36,785 nucleotides of DNA from Verrucomicrobiales bacterium (GCA_029213025.1 JARGOZ010000004.1:1-36785); one strand, 5' to 3'; shown: positions 8,401 through 16,622, numbered from the stretch's first letter. The notes: generated by a model not told the origin, from the letters alone. Made by a program: numbers and translations.

Positions 8401-9062
8401 AACTCGGTCTTTTAACGATGGATATGGAGGGACGTCTCGCACCCGGATATTTTATGAATTTCGGCAAACCAAAGCGCGCCTGGGAATTCACTACTCTGGC
8501 CAATGAAAGGGATCGACCGAGTCTCGCCATTCCGGAAATTCAGGCCGTTGTCGATGTTTTGCTGGCGTTCGGATGGCGAAATTCACGGCAGGAACCGACC
8601 TCACACCGGATCGAGGAACCCAACCCGATCCAACCCGGGGTTTTGGCGAACGGAGTGATGGGCAGCTGGTTGACCCGGCTGACCGATGATGCTGAGCTGA
8701 CGAGAATGTGTATTGAAGCGGAATCCGTCGAAAAACTCATCGAAGATCTGTTTTTGCAGTTTTTGACCAGATATCCCACCGAAGAAGAGAAAGTCCGTTT
8801 TCATCAACTGCTCGCCGACGGATTTGATTACCGGATCGTTCCCGAAACGGAATGGGGTCCGGAACCTGAGAAAAAGAGATTTCCTTATGTTTCGTGGTCG
8901 AATCACCTCGATAGCTCCGCCAACTCGATCAAGCAGGAGAGAGAGGAGTTGGCCCGGAAAGGAGATCCTCCGACCAGGTATTTGAGTTCAACCTGGCGCG
9001 AGCAAGCCGAAGACGCGATCTGGGCTCTCCTGAATGCTCCGGAAATGATCATGGTACCCTGA
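5460..9062 (+). CDS. LamG + cytochrome-like + DUF1549/DUF1553 (PSD1-type) secreted protein (pair 2)
   Basis: Large exported protein of 1,200 residues. The ATG at 5460 was chosen because a signal peptide begins there (MRLLIAAAFFVFSLSVLTAA); the frame is open to an ATG at 5403, which would add 19 non-signal-like residues. Domains in order: a LamG/concanavalin-like domain (about 30-265, with GWHHVAFTYRF and GGLDDIALYRR), a beta-rich region of PA14 type (about 275-460), a PSCyt1-like domain with CYRCHGEKEKGDL (first Cys about 540) and KMPPTGEGL, DUF1549 (about 630-800) with a second CxxCH in CARCHDAPYHE (Cys about 774), and DUF1553 (about 870-1190) with ANRIWKRFMGAGLVE and RRMTAEQV. The LamG part suggests carbohydrate or matrix binding. 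A DUF1501 gene and a sulfatase follow on the same strand. Confidence 0.92.
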   Translation: MRLLIAAAFFVFSLSVLTAADFSLHEEITAAKPVAHWSFEDSIEESKNRGVMSGPVAPEYPFLPKENRALRLQNGGRIQIPDTGDRSLYDFDNGDEITVEAMVNPVKLNGQASILCKGRTYNKGFATTNQNWAFRLRSVGGSAGLNFLFHSRSSDGKPGEWHRWTSKTGVGVDTGWHHVAFTYRFGEPESIRGYIDGKEVKGTWDMGGATKAAPVVDNDEVWIGSMMAGNIGNSFNGGLDDIALYRRIISGAEMKTRYKRIDPPLVLPQAVPGKLHLSLHAPLTDHVNFPKRIKPAVATWEQSAMGFIRIPTKFDDWGVREDWGTAALVRAVTEIELEPGEYEFLARSRGIARLFIDGEKILDFPRAKRGGGAHNHVAPVPEVPREGMRPPAMDDIEKIASFVSKGGKHTVVFDVMVGGNKLRLEFGEGCVAIAEKGGMFRLLGPKPGPELTDDGWESFAEKTGAELHELDQNRRRDSDLQKEYWKNRHALAVKHLVKSKTTGGSIDKFIEARIDHARKNSGPADSFFNRQVRPVFAEHCYRCHGEKEKGDLNLQNRESVLAGGESGIPAVVPGDPHESFLIELVEESAGDEKMPPTGEGLTDSERAILVKWIKQGARMDKPFIDVGEVSGVVDDLTFLRRVWIDTVGVAPPLDVVRSFQADTDPEKRSKMISKLLNEDRWADNWVGYWQDVLAENPNLLKPNLNNTGPFRYWILESIHDNKPLDRFATELISMRGSTWGGGASGFSVASQNDVPMAAKAHIIGTAFLGVDMKCARCHDAPYHETTQQDLFEMAAMLKRNDIKVPSTSSVPASFFEHVQKGGRESLIEVTLQIGATVKPEWPFAELVSEIPEEVLQSEGDLRELIGAEVTFSRRFAEVIANRIWKRFMGAGLVEKVDDWEGRKPSDPELLSFLADELIRCGYDLKTFSSLILHSKAYQRKAIDVPTNLVDAERFFEGPYRRRMTAEQVVDNAWHTAQREMELGLLTMDMEGRLAPGYFMNFGKPKRAWEFTTLANERDRPSLAIPEIQAVVDVLLAFGWRNSRQEPTSHRIEEPNPIQPGVLANGVMGSWLTRLTDDAELTRMCIEAESVEKLIEDLFLQFLTRYPTEEEKVRFHQLLADGFDYRIVPETEWGPEPEKKRFPYVSWSNHLDSSANSIKQEREELARKGDPPTRYLSSTWREQAEDAIWALLNAPEMIMVP

Positions 9063-9064
9063 AC

Positions 9065-9101
9065 AAAAAAAATCCGCCCCGGCATGAACCGGAGCGGATT
9101 T
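9065..9101 (-). terminator. Strong intrinsic terminator for minus-strand transcription
   Basis: AAATCCGC (9070-9077) pairs with GCGGATTT (9094-9101), and CCGG (9079-9082) with CCGG (9089-9092), with one C/A mismatch and a 6-nt loop. On the minus strand the hairpin is followed directly by eight T (plus-strand A-run 9065-9072), the classical order for a terminator of leftward transcription. On the plus strand there is no T-run. It therefore implies a minus-strand transcript coming from 9102-9500. Confidence 0.65.
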
Positions 9102-9256
9102 GCGAGGGGAAACTCTTATCGAATCAATTCGCTAAGCAAAGAGACAAAAGGATTGTGACTGACACTCTAACGTTGCGGTTGTTTGCTACCGGAACCTGGT
9201 GAGAGCGATTTCCGTGGTGAACCGTTCTGGTGGTCACCGAGCGATCCGGTCGATTG

Positions 9257-9439
9257 TCACCACATCAGACTGGAGAGAATTTCTCCGGTTACGGGACTTC
9301 CAACCGTGACTGGCCGTGCGGCTGTTGTTAAAACTGTAAGAGCTGTGGTTTCCGTTTCTCCATCCCTGAGCGTTGGAATCGGCAGCGACAAGGCCAATCC
9401 TGAAACGATTGCTGCGGTGAGGGTGAGAGTGATTCGCAT
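9257..9439 (-). CDS. Candidate small exported protein, antisense to the operon gap
   Basis: Minus-strand ORF of 60 residues from ATG 9439. The N-terminus MRITLTLTAAIVSGLALS looks like a signal peptide, followed by a Thr/Val-rich segment. It ends at TGA 9257; the same frame continues open for 29 more codons to TAG 9167, rich in Gly, Ser, Gln and Arg, and another frame is open from 9449 to 9234. A terminator for this direction lies at 9065-9101, which supports a real transcript, but 155 nt between stop and terminator are unexplained. The true gene may be shorter, shifted or frameshifted. No ribosome site is convincing and the family is not recognised. This is the only candidate in the 438-nt gap between the PSD1 and DUF1501 genes. 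Confidence 0.3.
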   Translation of the reverse strand: MRITLTLTAAIVSGLALSLPIPTLRDGETETTALTVLTTAARPVTVGSPVTGEILSSLMW

Positions 9440-9500
9440 CTTCGGACAAACCGCGTTAAAGGGATTGAGAAAGATATTGGGGGGATAATAGTACAGAACT

Positions 9501-10781
9501 ATGGATCGTCGTAATTTCCTCAAAACTACAGCCGGAGCATCCTGTGGACTGACCGCCACCGGTCTGGCAACTGCCGCCTCTGATTCGATAGCCTTTGGAA
9601 AAGCTGAACACTGCGTGATGCTTTGGCTCGGTGGGGGAATGTCTCAAATTGATACGTTTGACCCGAAACCTCCCGGTGATGCCGTAGCGAAAAAACCGGG
9701 AGGATATTACCCTTCGATTGATACGTCAGTTCCCGGAGTACAAGTTTGCGAGCATCTCGCAAAGTCGGCGAAGCTGATGGAGCATATCACTGCGGTGCGT
9801 TCGCTTCATCATGACGTGGTCGATGAGCACGCCGCCGCGACAAATCGCATGCACACCGGCAGGCCGACATCCGGCACGGTAACATATCCTTCGTTGGGTT
9901 CGATCGTCGCTCACAAACGGGGTGCGGCAGCGGAAGGCGTTCCTGCCTACATGGTGCTCGGGTATCCGAATATTGTGAGGGGACCCGGATTTCTCGGACC
10001 GCAGGCTGGATTTGTTTACACCTCGAATATCCAATCCGGCCCGGCCGGGCTTGCTTCGCCCGGGTGGCTGACCAGTTCGAGAAAGTCCCGCCGGGAGGAG
10101 TTGCTCGGTCTGGTAAGAGAGGGCGGCAGGAAACGGTTTGGAGACGATCAAAAGTTCGCTGACTACGATTCTGCTTTGGAGGAAAGTCTGCGACTCTCCG
10201 GTCCTGAATTCATGAAAGTTTTCAATCTCGATTCTGAGTCTGCGGACTTACGAAATGCTTATGGCAGCGAATTTGGTCAACGCTGCCTGCTGACGCGCCG
10301 GCTTTTTCAGGCGGGAGTTCGGTTCGTGGAAGTTTCCTACAGCGATAATTTCAAAAACGGGACCGGTTGGGATACCCACAATGCCGGCCAGCTAAACCAA
10401 CACTTGCTGATTCAGGATCTGGATGCGGCGCTTTCCACCCTGATTACAGATTTGAAAGAGCACGATATGTTGGATAAAACGCTGATTTTGATTAATTCGG
10501 AATTTGGGCGTCCGGGTGGATTTGATTCCGGCGGAGGTCGTGGTCACCAATCAAAATGTTTTACCAATGTCATGGCAGGTGGGGGGCTTAACCATAGAGG
10601 GGCTTACGGCCTTTCCGACGAGTTTTCTCAGGGCGTCATCGAAAGTCCGGTGAGTGTGCCTGACTTTTTTGCGACGGCGCTGGCTGCGCTCGGGATTGAT
10701 CCACGGGAATATCTCTACGATGGCGATCGACCGGTTCCAATCACGGATGGCGGTTTGCCGATTGCTGACTTAATGGGATAA
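9501..10781 (+). CDS. DUF1501 family protein, Tat-exported (pair 2)
   Basis: DUF1501 protein of 426 residues. The N-terminus MDRRNFLKTTAG is a textbook twin-arginine signal, followed by an Ala-rich hydrophobic stretch. Family landmarks include MLWLGGGMSQIDTFDPKP, TNRMHTGRPTSGTVTYPSLGS, the GWDTHN motif, LINSEFGRPGGFDSGGGRGH and FTNVMAGGGL. It follows the pair-2 PSD1 gene but 438 nt separate them, and that gap holds a minus-strand terminator, so cotranscription with the PSD1 gene is less certain than for pair 3. Downstream is a sulfatase on the same strand. Mature location is expected to be periplasmic. The catalytic role of the family is unknown. Confidence 0.92.
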   Translation: MDRRNFLKTTAGASCGLTATGLATAASDSIAFGKAEHCVMLWLGGGMSQIDTFDPKPPGDAVAKKPGGYYPSIDTSVPGVQVCEHLAKSAKLMEHITAVRSLHHDVVDEHAAATNRMHTGRPTSGTVTYPSLGSIVAHKRGAAAEGVPAYMVLGYPNIVRGPGFLGPQAGFVYTSNIQSGPAGLASPGWLTSSRKSRREELLGLVREGGRKRFGDDQKFADYDSALEESLRLSGPEFMKVFNLDSESADLRNAYGSEFGQRCLLTRRLFQAGVRFVEVSYSDNFKNGTGWDTHNAGQLNQHLLIQDLDAALSTLITDLKEHDMLDKTLILINSEFGRPGGFDSGGGRGHQSKCFTNVMAGGGLNHRGAYGLSDEFSQGVIESPVSVPDFFATALAALGIDPREYLYDGDRPVPITDGGLPIADLMG

Positions 10782-10836
10782 GTTTTTCTTCTTTGCCGGG
10801 CTGCCTTTGTTAATATTTTTCTTCTTTCCAAATTCT

Positions 10837-12378
10837 ATGACATACCGATTTCTTTCCCTGTTACTCTCTCTGTTGATTTCTTCGAATCTCATTGGAAATG
10901 ATCTCACCGGGAGTCGTCCCAATATCGTCTTTATCATGTCTGACGATATGGGTTGGGCTCAACCGGGATTCAACGGCAGTGAAAAAGCCCTGACTCCCAA
11001 TATGGACGCTCTGGCTGCCGAAGGTACCCGGCTTTCCAGTTTCTATACACATTCCGTGTGTGCTCCGACAAGGGCGGCTTTCCTCACGGGGCGCTACGCT
11101 TTTCGTTCCTGGAGTGATTGGAGGACCGAAGATTTTGGCAAGCCGAGCTACCTGGAAAAACTGGGCATGACTCTGGCTAAGACAAAGAGCGGTGAGGAAA
11201 CCCGGAGAATTCACGCTCTCGATACTGAAGAGCGAACTATAGCTGAAGCACTGAAAGAGGCGGGCTACTACACCGCCCTGGTGGGAAAATGGCATCTGGG
11301 AGAATGGCTGCCCGAGCATTTGCCAATGGGGCAGGGGTTTATGCACCAATACGGCCACTATGGTTGGGGGATAGGTTACTATAGCAAATCGATCGTTCAT
11401 AATGCGCCGGCGCGCTTTGCTGTATATGACTGGCACCGGAACCAGCAGCCTCTTCAGGAGGAGGGATATGCTACCGAATTGTTTGCGGACGAAGCTGTTC
11501 GAGTCATTGAGGCGCAGAAAGACAAAGACCGCCCGTTCTTTATGTATGTCGCTTTCAATGCCGTCCACGGCCCCCTCGATGTGCCGAAAGGAAAAGAGAC
11601 TATGGATCCGAGGGATGCTATGCTGGAAAGCCTGGATCAGGGAGTCGGGAAAATCGTCAAGGCAATCGACGCAAACGGTTTCCGGGATAACACACTACTG
11701 ATTTTCACCAACGACAACGGGCCGGTCCTCGAAGAAATGAGTTATCCTTATCGCGGAACGAAGAACACTACTTTCGAAGGAGGCGTTCGGCAGCCGTGTA
11801 TACTTCGTTGGCCCGAGCACACCAAAGCGGGAAGTACCAAAGACGGGTTGATGTTTATTACCGATTTTTACTCAACCTTTATCAATCTCGCCGGGGGAAG
11901 TCACGAGCAGGAGAGAAAAGTCGATGCCCATGATATGACCGGGATGTTGTTTGGCGATTCGGAAAGCCCCCGCGATGAAATTATATATGATGTGAAAGGC
12001 AGTGTGCGTCTGCCCACGATTCGTGCCGGAAATTACAAATTGATGGGCGATGCCCTCTACGACATCGTGAACGATCCCGGCGAGCAGAAAGATATCGCTA
12101 AAGACCAGCCTGAATTGGTGAAAGCGATGAAAGAGAGGGTTGAGCATGTCGGCAATGAGCGACCGCCTCTCGGGGATAAGCCGCTTTTGATGGACCCGCC
12201 TCAGCCTTACGTGTACGGGCAACAGGAGAACGAAAACCCGCCTGAATGGCTGATAAAAACCGTCGATGAGATTCGTTCCACACAGCCCAAAGAGTGGGCC
12301 CCGGGCGAAACGCCGTGGCCTAAAGCACCGAAAGGGGCAATCGCCAGTAAAATGGATGGTCTCGCTGACGAAAAATAG
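10837..12378 (+). CDS. Exported Cys-type sulfatase (arylsulfatase family)
   Basis: Type I sulfatase of 513 residues that would hydrolyse sulfate esters, probably on polysaccharides, in the periplasm. It needs conversion of its active-site cysteine to formylglycine by a maturase encoded elsewhere. Seen: a signal peptide from the ATG at 10837 (MTYRFLSLLLSLLISSNLIG; the ATG at 10807 adds ten residues and was not chosen), the metal-binding PNIVFIMSDDMG, the maturation motif CAPTR with Cys75 followed by AAFLTGR, VGKWHLGEW, and IFTNDNGP. The C-terminus YDIVNDPGEQKDIA is typical. Length is normal for the family. The 22-bp repeat begins 7 nt after its stop codon. Substrate cannot be predicted from sequence alone. 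Confidence 0.94.
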   Translation: MTYRFLSLLLSLLISSNLIGNDLTGSRPNIVFIMSDDMGWAQPGFNGSEKALTPNMDALAAEGTRLSSFYTHSVCAPTRAAFLTGRYAFRSWSDWRTEDFGKPSYLEKLGMTLAKTKSGEETRRIHALDTEERTIAEALKEAGYYTALVGKWHLGEWLPEHLPMGQGFMHQYGHYGWGIGYYSKSIVHNAPARFAVYDWHRNQQPLQEEGYATELFADEAVRVIEAQKDKDRPFFMYVAFNAVHGPLDVPKGKETMDPRDAMLESLDQGVGKIVKAIDANGFRDNTLLIFTNDNGPVLEEMSYPYRGTKNTTFEGGVRQPCILRWPEHTKAGSTKDGLMFITDFYSTFINLAGGSHEQERKVDAHDMTGMLFGDSESPRDEIIYDVKGSVRLPTIRAGNYKLMGDALYDIVNDPGEQKDIAKDQPELVKAMKERVEHVGNERPPLGDKPLLMDPPQPYVYGQQENENPPEWLIKTVDEIRSTQPKEWAPGETPWPKAPKGAIASKMDGLADEK

Positions 12379-12384
12379 AGCGAT

Positions 12385-12417
12385 TGTACCCTGTTAAGTC
12401 CGGGATTGTACCCTGTT
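12385..12417 (+). repeat. 22-bp-period repeat array, locus B (2 units)
   Basis: TGTACCCTGTT at 12385-12395 and 12407-12417, starts 22 bp apart; the bases between the cores are AAGTCCGGGAT. It begins 7 nt after the sulfatase stop codon and ends 24 nt before the palindrome upstream of cysH. No further unit is recognisable at 12429. Confidence 0.9.
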
Positions 12418-12440
12418 AAATCCAGGCATTATCGCCCCCG

Positions 12441-12457
12441 GTGCACGCGGCGTGCAC
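12441..12457. promoter_or_regulatory. Perfect 17-bp palindrome upstream of the cys operon promoter (operator candidate)
   Basis: GTGCACGCGGCGTGCAC has 8-bp arms around a single central G and lies 7 nt before the -35 element of the cys promoter. Position and symmetry fit a binding site of a dimeric regulator acting just upstream of RNA polymerase. A hairpin role is possible but there is no T-run. The regulator is not in this window. Confidence 0.5.
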
Positions 12458-12464
12458 AAAAGTC

Positions 12465-12493
12465 TTGACCTTTGTCTCCACTGCGGTTTTATT
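12465..12493 (+). promoter_or_regulatory. Sigma-70-type promoter of cysHCDN
   Basis: TTGACC (12465-12470) and TTTATT (12488-12493) are separated by 17 nt and lie about 50 nt before the cysH ATG. The -35 matches five of six consensus bases; the -10 is weak. The adjacent palindrome supports a regulated promoter here. Confidence 0.5.
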
Positions 12494-12543
12494 TTGCGCG
12501 GATTTAATTCCCGACTTTTCCGATCTGGTTAACGGATTTTAGT

Positions 12544-13362
12544 ATGTCAAAGCCTTCTACAGTTGTGAAAAAGAAGATCTCCCGTCCGAAGAAAAATGTT
12601 TCTTCGGCCCGGAAGAAGGATACCGCCGTGCCGGATTCAATGGCTGATTTGGAAAAGAAACACGGGATTAACCTGATTGAAGAGGCAAAGCGCCTGGAGA
12701 AGTCGTCCCCGCAGGAAAGGGTTGCCTGGGCGCTGGAAACCTTTCCCGGAAAGATCGCCATGAGCTCCAGTTTCGGTGCCCAGTCGGCGGTTTCTCTTCA
12801 TATGCTTACCATGCAGTATCCTGATATTCCTGTGATTCTTGTTGATACCGGATACTTTTTTCCTGAAACCTACCGTTTTATTGATGAGTTAACAGAGCGG
12901 TTGAAACTGAATCTCAAAATATACAGTAATCCTCTCACCCCGGCGTGGCAGGAAGCGAGGTTCGGGAAACTTTGGGAAGACGGTGTCGAAGGTATTGAAA
13001 AGTACAATGACATGAACAAAGTGGAACCAATGAACCGCGCCCTTGATGAGTTGGGTATCGAAGCATTGTTCAGTGGATTGCGTCGGCAGCAAAGCAGCTC
13101 CCGCCAAAGCATGCCTGCAGTGGTATCCCAAAGGGGCCGAATCAAAATCCATCCTATCGTCGACTGGACCGATATGGATGTAGGTCAATATCTGGTAGAG
13201 AATAAGCTGCCCTACCACCCGTTATGGGATGAGGGATATGTATCAATTGGCGACTGGCATACGACCAGGAAATTGACTGACGGCATGACAGTCGAAGAAA
13301 CCCGCTTTTTTGGTCTGAAGCGGGAGTGTGGTTTAAACGAGGATGTAGATTTTCAGATCTAA
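12544..13362 (+). CDS. cysH: Phosphoadenylyl-sulfate (PAPS) reductase
   Basis: Reduces PAPS to sulfite with thioredoxin in assimilatory sulfate reduction, in the cytoplasm. 272 residues. Visible family features: [15 protein letters not shown] (P-loop-like), [13 protein letters not shown], the [13 protein letters not shown] segment, [25 protein letters not shown] and the C-terminal RECGL with the single catalytic cysteine (Cys262). The cysteine pairs that bind the 4Fe-4S cluster of APS reductases are absent: Cys262 is the only cysteine. So it should use PAPS, consistent with the APS kinase gene next to it. The first 31 residues are Lys-rich and not part of the domain; a start at the later Met (MADLEKK) is possible. 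First gene of cysHCDN. Confidence 0.95.
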   Translation: MSKPSTVVKKKISRPKKNVSSARKKDTAVPDSMADLEKKHGINLIEEAKRLEKSSPQERVAWALETFPGKIAMSSSFGAQSAVSLHMLTMQYPDIPVILVDTGYFFPETYRFIDELTERLKLNLKIYSNPLTPAWQEARFGKLWEDGVEGIEKYNDMNKVEPMNRALDELGIEALFSGLRRQQSSSRQSMPAVVSQRGRIKIHPIVDWTDMDVGQYLVENKLPYHPLWDEGYVSIGDWHTTRKLTDGMTVEETRFFGLKRECGLNEDVDFQI

Positions 13363-13407
13363 CATCAAAACCTGAGGCGATTCCGATCTATCTGTTTTTT
13401 TGCTGCC

Positions 13408-14019
13408 ATGTGTAACCCTGACAACATTTACACGACTTTCGATGAAATGCTTCCGAGGGAGGCTAAAGAGGCGCTCCTCGGCCAGAAAGGTTTTGTAATC
13501 TGGCTGTATGGTTTGAGCGGTTCCGGCAAGAGTACTCTGGCTTTTCTTTTGGAGCGGCATTTGCACAACGAAAAGAAACTCGTGAAGGTGCTCGACGGGG
13601 ACAATATACGATCCGCATTAAACCAGGATCTGGGTTTTTCCGATAATGACCGTAAGGAAAACATTCGCCGTGTAGCTGAAGTAGCAAAATTGTTTGCTGA
13701 CACCGGAGTCATTACGATTGCCTCTTTCATAACGCCAAATAACGAACTGCGAACTCTGGCACGCGACATTATTGGTGCCGATGATTTTTTCGAGGTATAT
13801 GTAAAAGCCTCTTACCAGGCGTGTAATGAACGGGATCCCAAAGGTATCTATGCGCGGGCCGATGCCGGGATGGTGGAGAGTTTTACCGGTAAGCGATCCG
13901 GGTTCGAAGAGCCGGAAGAGGGCGTGGACCTCGTGATTGATACTGAAGTGCTGACCGAATCTGAATCGATTGACAGGCTGATTGAAGCGCTGAAACAGCA
14001 CCCGCATTTTCAAAAATAA
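13408..14019 (+). CDS. cysC: Adenylyl-sulfate (APS) kinase
   Basis: Phosphorylates APS to PAPS, the substrate of the CysH above. 203 residues, a normal length. Walker A GLSGSGKST at 35-43, DGDNIR at 63-68, then FSDNDRKENIRRV, the substrate-binding ASFITPNNELR and the RDPKGIYARA loop, all as in bacterial CysC. Lies 45 nt after cysH and 24 nt before cysD on the same strand, so one transcript is likely. It is a free-standing kinase; in this genome CysN carries no fused kinase domain. No ribosome site is obvious. Confidence 0.97.
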   Translation: MCNPDNIYTTFDEMLPREAKEALLGQKGFVIWLYGLSGSGKSTLAFLLERHLHNEKKLVKVLDGDNIRSALNQDLGFSDNDRKENIRRVAEVAKLFADTGVITIASFITPNNELRTLARDIIGADDFFEVYVKASYQACNERDPKGIYARADAGMVESFTGKRSGFEEPEEGVDLVIDTEVLTESESIDRLIEALKQHPHFQK

Positions 14020-14043
14020 TATTTACTATATACACACACTACC

Positions 14044-14964
14044 ATGGAAGATAACGAGATCCCATCCTATCGAGTGAATCATCTTCGGCAACTGGAGTCC
14101 GAAGCAATCTATGTGCTCCGCGAAACGGCCGCGCAATTTGAAAAGCCCGCCCTGCTGTTCTCGGGGGGGAAAGACTCCATAGTGATGGCTCACCTGGCGC
14201 GCAAAGCCTTTTATCCGGCGAGACTGCCATTTCCTCTGGTTCATGTAGATACCGGACACAATTTCGAAGAAACGATAAAATACCGTGATGAATACGCCAA
14301 AGAACTGAAAGCTGATCTGATCGTTGGCCTGGTTCAGGATTCGATTGATAAGGGGACAGCTGTAGAGGAGAAGGGGGTAAATGCGAGCCGGAACTCTCTG
14401 CAAACCGTGACATTGCTGGAGTGCCTGGAAGAAAACCAGTATGACGCAGCTCTTGGCGGTGGACGTCGCGACGAAGAAAAAGCGCGGGCCAAAGAGCGAT
14501 TCTTTTCTCATCGTGACGATTTTGGCCAGTGGGACCCGAAAAATCAAAGACCTGAACTTTGGAATATATTCAACGGGCGAAAAAATCACGGGGAACACTT
14601 CCGGGTTTTCCCGCTTTCCAACTGGACGGAAATGGATATCTGGCAGTATATCAAAGCGGAGGAAATCCCTCTTCCCAATCTTTACTTTGCCCACCAGCGT
14701 GAAGTCGTACACCGCAATGGTTCACTTCTGGCCACGTCGGAAATCGTGATGCCTCAGGAGGGTGAAAAAGTCGAAACACTACAGGTACGGTTCCGGACTA
14801 TTGGTGATATGACCTGCACCGGGGCTGTCGAATCCGATGCCGACACGATTGATAAAATCATTCACGAAGTTGCCGGAGCCAGAGAGACCGAGCGCGGAAC
14901 CCGGGCGGATGATAAACGGTCAGAGACCGCAATGGAAGACCGTAAGAAAGAGGGATATTTCTAG
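14044..14964 (+). CDS. cysD: Sulfate adenylyltransferase subunit 2
   Basis: Small catalytic subunit of ATP sulfurylase, which forms APS from sulfate and ATP driven by GTP hydrolysis on CysN. 306 residues, matching the usual length of about 300. PP-loop SGGKDS at 40-45, followed by VHVDTGHNFEETIKYRDEYA, LGGGRRDEEKARAKER, WNIFNGRKNHGEHFRVFPLSNWTE (typical) and the C-terminal RKKEGYF. Start ATG 14044 lies 24 nt after cysC; the next gene, cysN, begins 40 nt after the cysD stop. Very firm assignment. Confidence 0.97.
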   Translation: MEDNEIPSYRVNHLRQLESEAIYVLRETAAQFEKPALLFSGGKDSIVMAHLARKAFYPARLPFPLVHVDTGHNFEETIKYRDEYAKELKADLIVGLVQDSIDKGTAVEEKGVNASRNSLQTVTLLECLEENQYDAALGGGRRDEEKARAKERFFSHRDDFGQWDPKNQRPELWNIFNGRKNHGEHFRVFPLSNWTEMDIWQYIKAEEIPLPNLYFAHQREVVHRNGSLLATSEIVMPQEGEKVETLQVRFRTIGDMTCTGAVESDADTIDKIIHEVAGARETERGTRADDKRSETAMEDRKKEGYF

Positions 14965-15004
14965 AACTGGAAGTCGAAAATATAGATTTTACAAAATTAT
15001 AAAG

Positions 15005-16291
15005 ATGAAAGAAGAAACATTTTCTACGGAAGGTTATCTCAATATGGATTTACTCCGCTTTACCACAGCGGGGAGCGTGGATGACGGTAAATCGACATTG
15101 ATCGGCCGGCTGCTGTATGATTCGAAAAACACTTTCGACGACCAGATGGAGGCCGTCGAAAAGACCTCAAAGAACCGTGGCGACGAGAATGTAAACCTCG
15201 CGCTTCTCACCGATGGTTTGCGGGCTGAAAGGGAGCAGGGCATTACTATTGATGTGGCTTACCGCTACTTCGCGACTCCGAAAAGAAAGTTTATCATTGC
15301 GGATACCCCCGGGCATATCCAGTACACAAGGAACATGGTCACCGGTGCTTCGACAGCTAACCTTGCGATCATTCTAGTGGACGCCCGGCACGGAGTGATT
15401 GAGCAAACCATGCGCCATGCTTTCATTGCCAACCTGCTGCGAATTCGTCACGTTATTTTGGCGGTAAATAAAATGGATTTGGTGGACTATGATCAGGCTG
15501 CCTTCGATAAAATCGTAGATCAGTTCAAAACATTTGCCTCCCGTCTCGATAATATCGTCGATATGACACCGATTCCGATCAGTGCTCTGAAAGGCGATAA
15601 TGTAGTGGAGCATTCGACAAATATGCCCTGGTATGAAGGGCCGTCGATGCTTTACCATCTGGAAAATGTATATATAGGAACCGATCAGAACCATGTTGAA
15701 GCCAGGTTTCCTGTTCAGTGGGTGATTCGTCCTCATTCAGACGAATATCACGATTTCCGTGGTTATGCAGGCAGGGTTGCCGGAGGAGTATTTCGTCCGG
15801 GCGATGAAGTGGTAATTGAGCCCTCCGGATTTAAGTCGAAAATAAAATCGATCGAAGATTTTCGAGGGCCGCAAAAGGAGACTTTTGCGCCTCTGAGCAG
15901 CACTATTACGCTGGAGAACGATGTCGACGTGAGTCGCGGGGATATGATTGTAAAAGCTAACAATCCTCCCAAAAAGAGTCAGGAAATTGAAGCGATGATT
16001 TGTTGGTTTTCCGAAACGAAAAATTTGATCCCACGTGGAAAATACTACCTCCGCCATACCACAAAAGAGGTGAAAGCTGTAGTGCAGGAAGTGAAGTATA
16101 AAGTAAATATAAATACTCTACACAAAATTGAAGACGACAGTGATTTTGGATTGAACGAGATCGGTCGTGTGTCAATTCGCACTTCATCTCCTTTGTTATT
16201 TGACAGTTACCGTAGAAATCGTGCTACGGGTAGTTTTGTATTGATTGATCTACAAACTAACGAAACAGTCGCTGCGGGTATGATTGTATAA
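15005..16291 (+). CDS. cysN: Sulfate adenylyltransferase subunit 1 (GTPase)
   Basis: GTP-binding regulatory subunit of ATP sulfurylase, related to EF-1A. 428 residues from ATG 15005. The frame is open back to 14837 inside cysD, but the family N-terminus (LLRFTTAGSVDDGKSTLIG) begins only after 15005. G1 is GSVDDGKST at 23-31, G3 DTPGH at 100-104, G4 NKMD at 155-158; domain 2/3 contains the PVQWVIRP and ISALKGDNV segments. It lacks the C-terminal APS kinase domain found in CysNC fusions, consistent with separate cysC. Last gene of the operon; two tRNA-Cys genes follow 94 nt later behind their own promoter. Confidence 0.97.
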   Translation: MKEETFSTEGYLNMDLLRFTTAGSVDDGKSTLIGRLLYDSKNTFDDQMEAVEKTSKNRGDENVNLALLTDGLRAEREQGITIDVAYRYFATPKRKFIIADTPGHIQYTRNMVTGASTANLAIILVDARHGVIEQTMRHAFIANLLRIRHVILAVNKMDLVDYDQAAFDKIVDQFKTFASRLDNIVDMTPIPISALKGDNVVEHSTNMPWYEGPSMLYHLENVYIGTDQNHVEARFPVQWVIRPHSDEYHDFRGYAGRVAGGVFRPGDEVVIEPSGFKSKIKSIEDFRGPQKETFAPLSSTITLENDVDVSRGDMIVKANNPPKKSQEIEAMICWFSETKNLIPRGKYYLRHTTKEVKAVVQEVKYKVNINTLHKIEDDSDFGLNEIGRVSIRTSSPLLFDSYRRNRATGSFVLIDLQTNETVAAGMIV

Positions 16292-16327
16292 TAATCAACT
16301 AATCTTAAAAATCTCCGACGAATTTCA

Positions 16328-16356
16328 TTGACACTGGGCTCGTGGAATCGTAAATT
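16328..16356 (+). promoter_or_regulatory. Promoter of the tRNA-Cys pair
   Basis: A consensus -35 TTGACA (16328-16333) and TAAATT (16351-16356) are separated by 17 nt and end 29 nt before the first tRNA. A perfect -35 in front of stable RNA genes supports the call. No terminator is seen between cysN and this promoter. Confidence 0.5.
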
Positions 16357-16385
16357 GGAGGCGCGCTTGCGCATCAAAAAAAGTT

Positions 16386-16459
<74 letters not shown>

Positions 16460-16493
16460 ACTTTTTCCGGCTCAGTGGTCTGGTTTTTTCAAC

Positions 16494-16564
<71 letters not shown>

Positions 16565-16622
16565 CCTTCTTGAACGGCTTTTTTTTCGTGTAATTCACGG
16601 CTGTGGATGATAGTTCATAGTT

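Noticed and set aside
9053..9063. GGTACCCTGAA, similar to the repeat core
   Set aside because: Eight of eleven bases match, but it encodes the last codons of the PSD1 protein, and there is no 22-bp neighbour.
9484..9489. GATAAT as a -10 box for the second DUF1501 gene
   Set aside because: A good -10 match, but no -35 stands at 16-18 nt and the distance to the ATG is only 11 nt.
13411..13420. TGTAACCCTG near the cysC start
   Set aside because: It has an extra base relative to the core, lies in coding sequence and is single; probably chance.
14026..14712. Minus-strand open frame over cysD
   Set aside because: Antisense shadow of cysD; the translation resembles no protein family.
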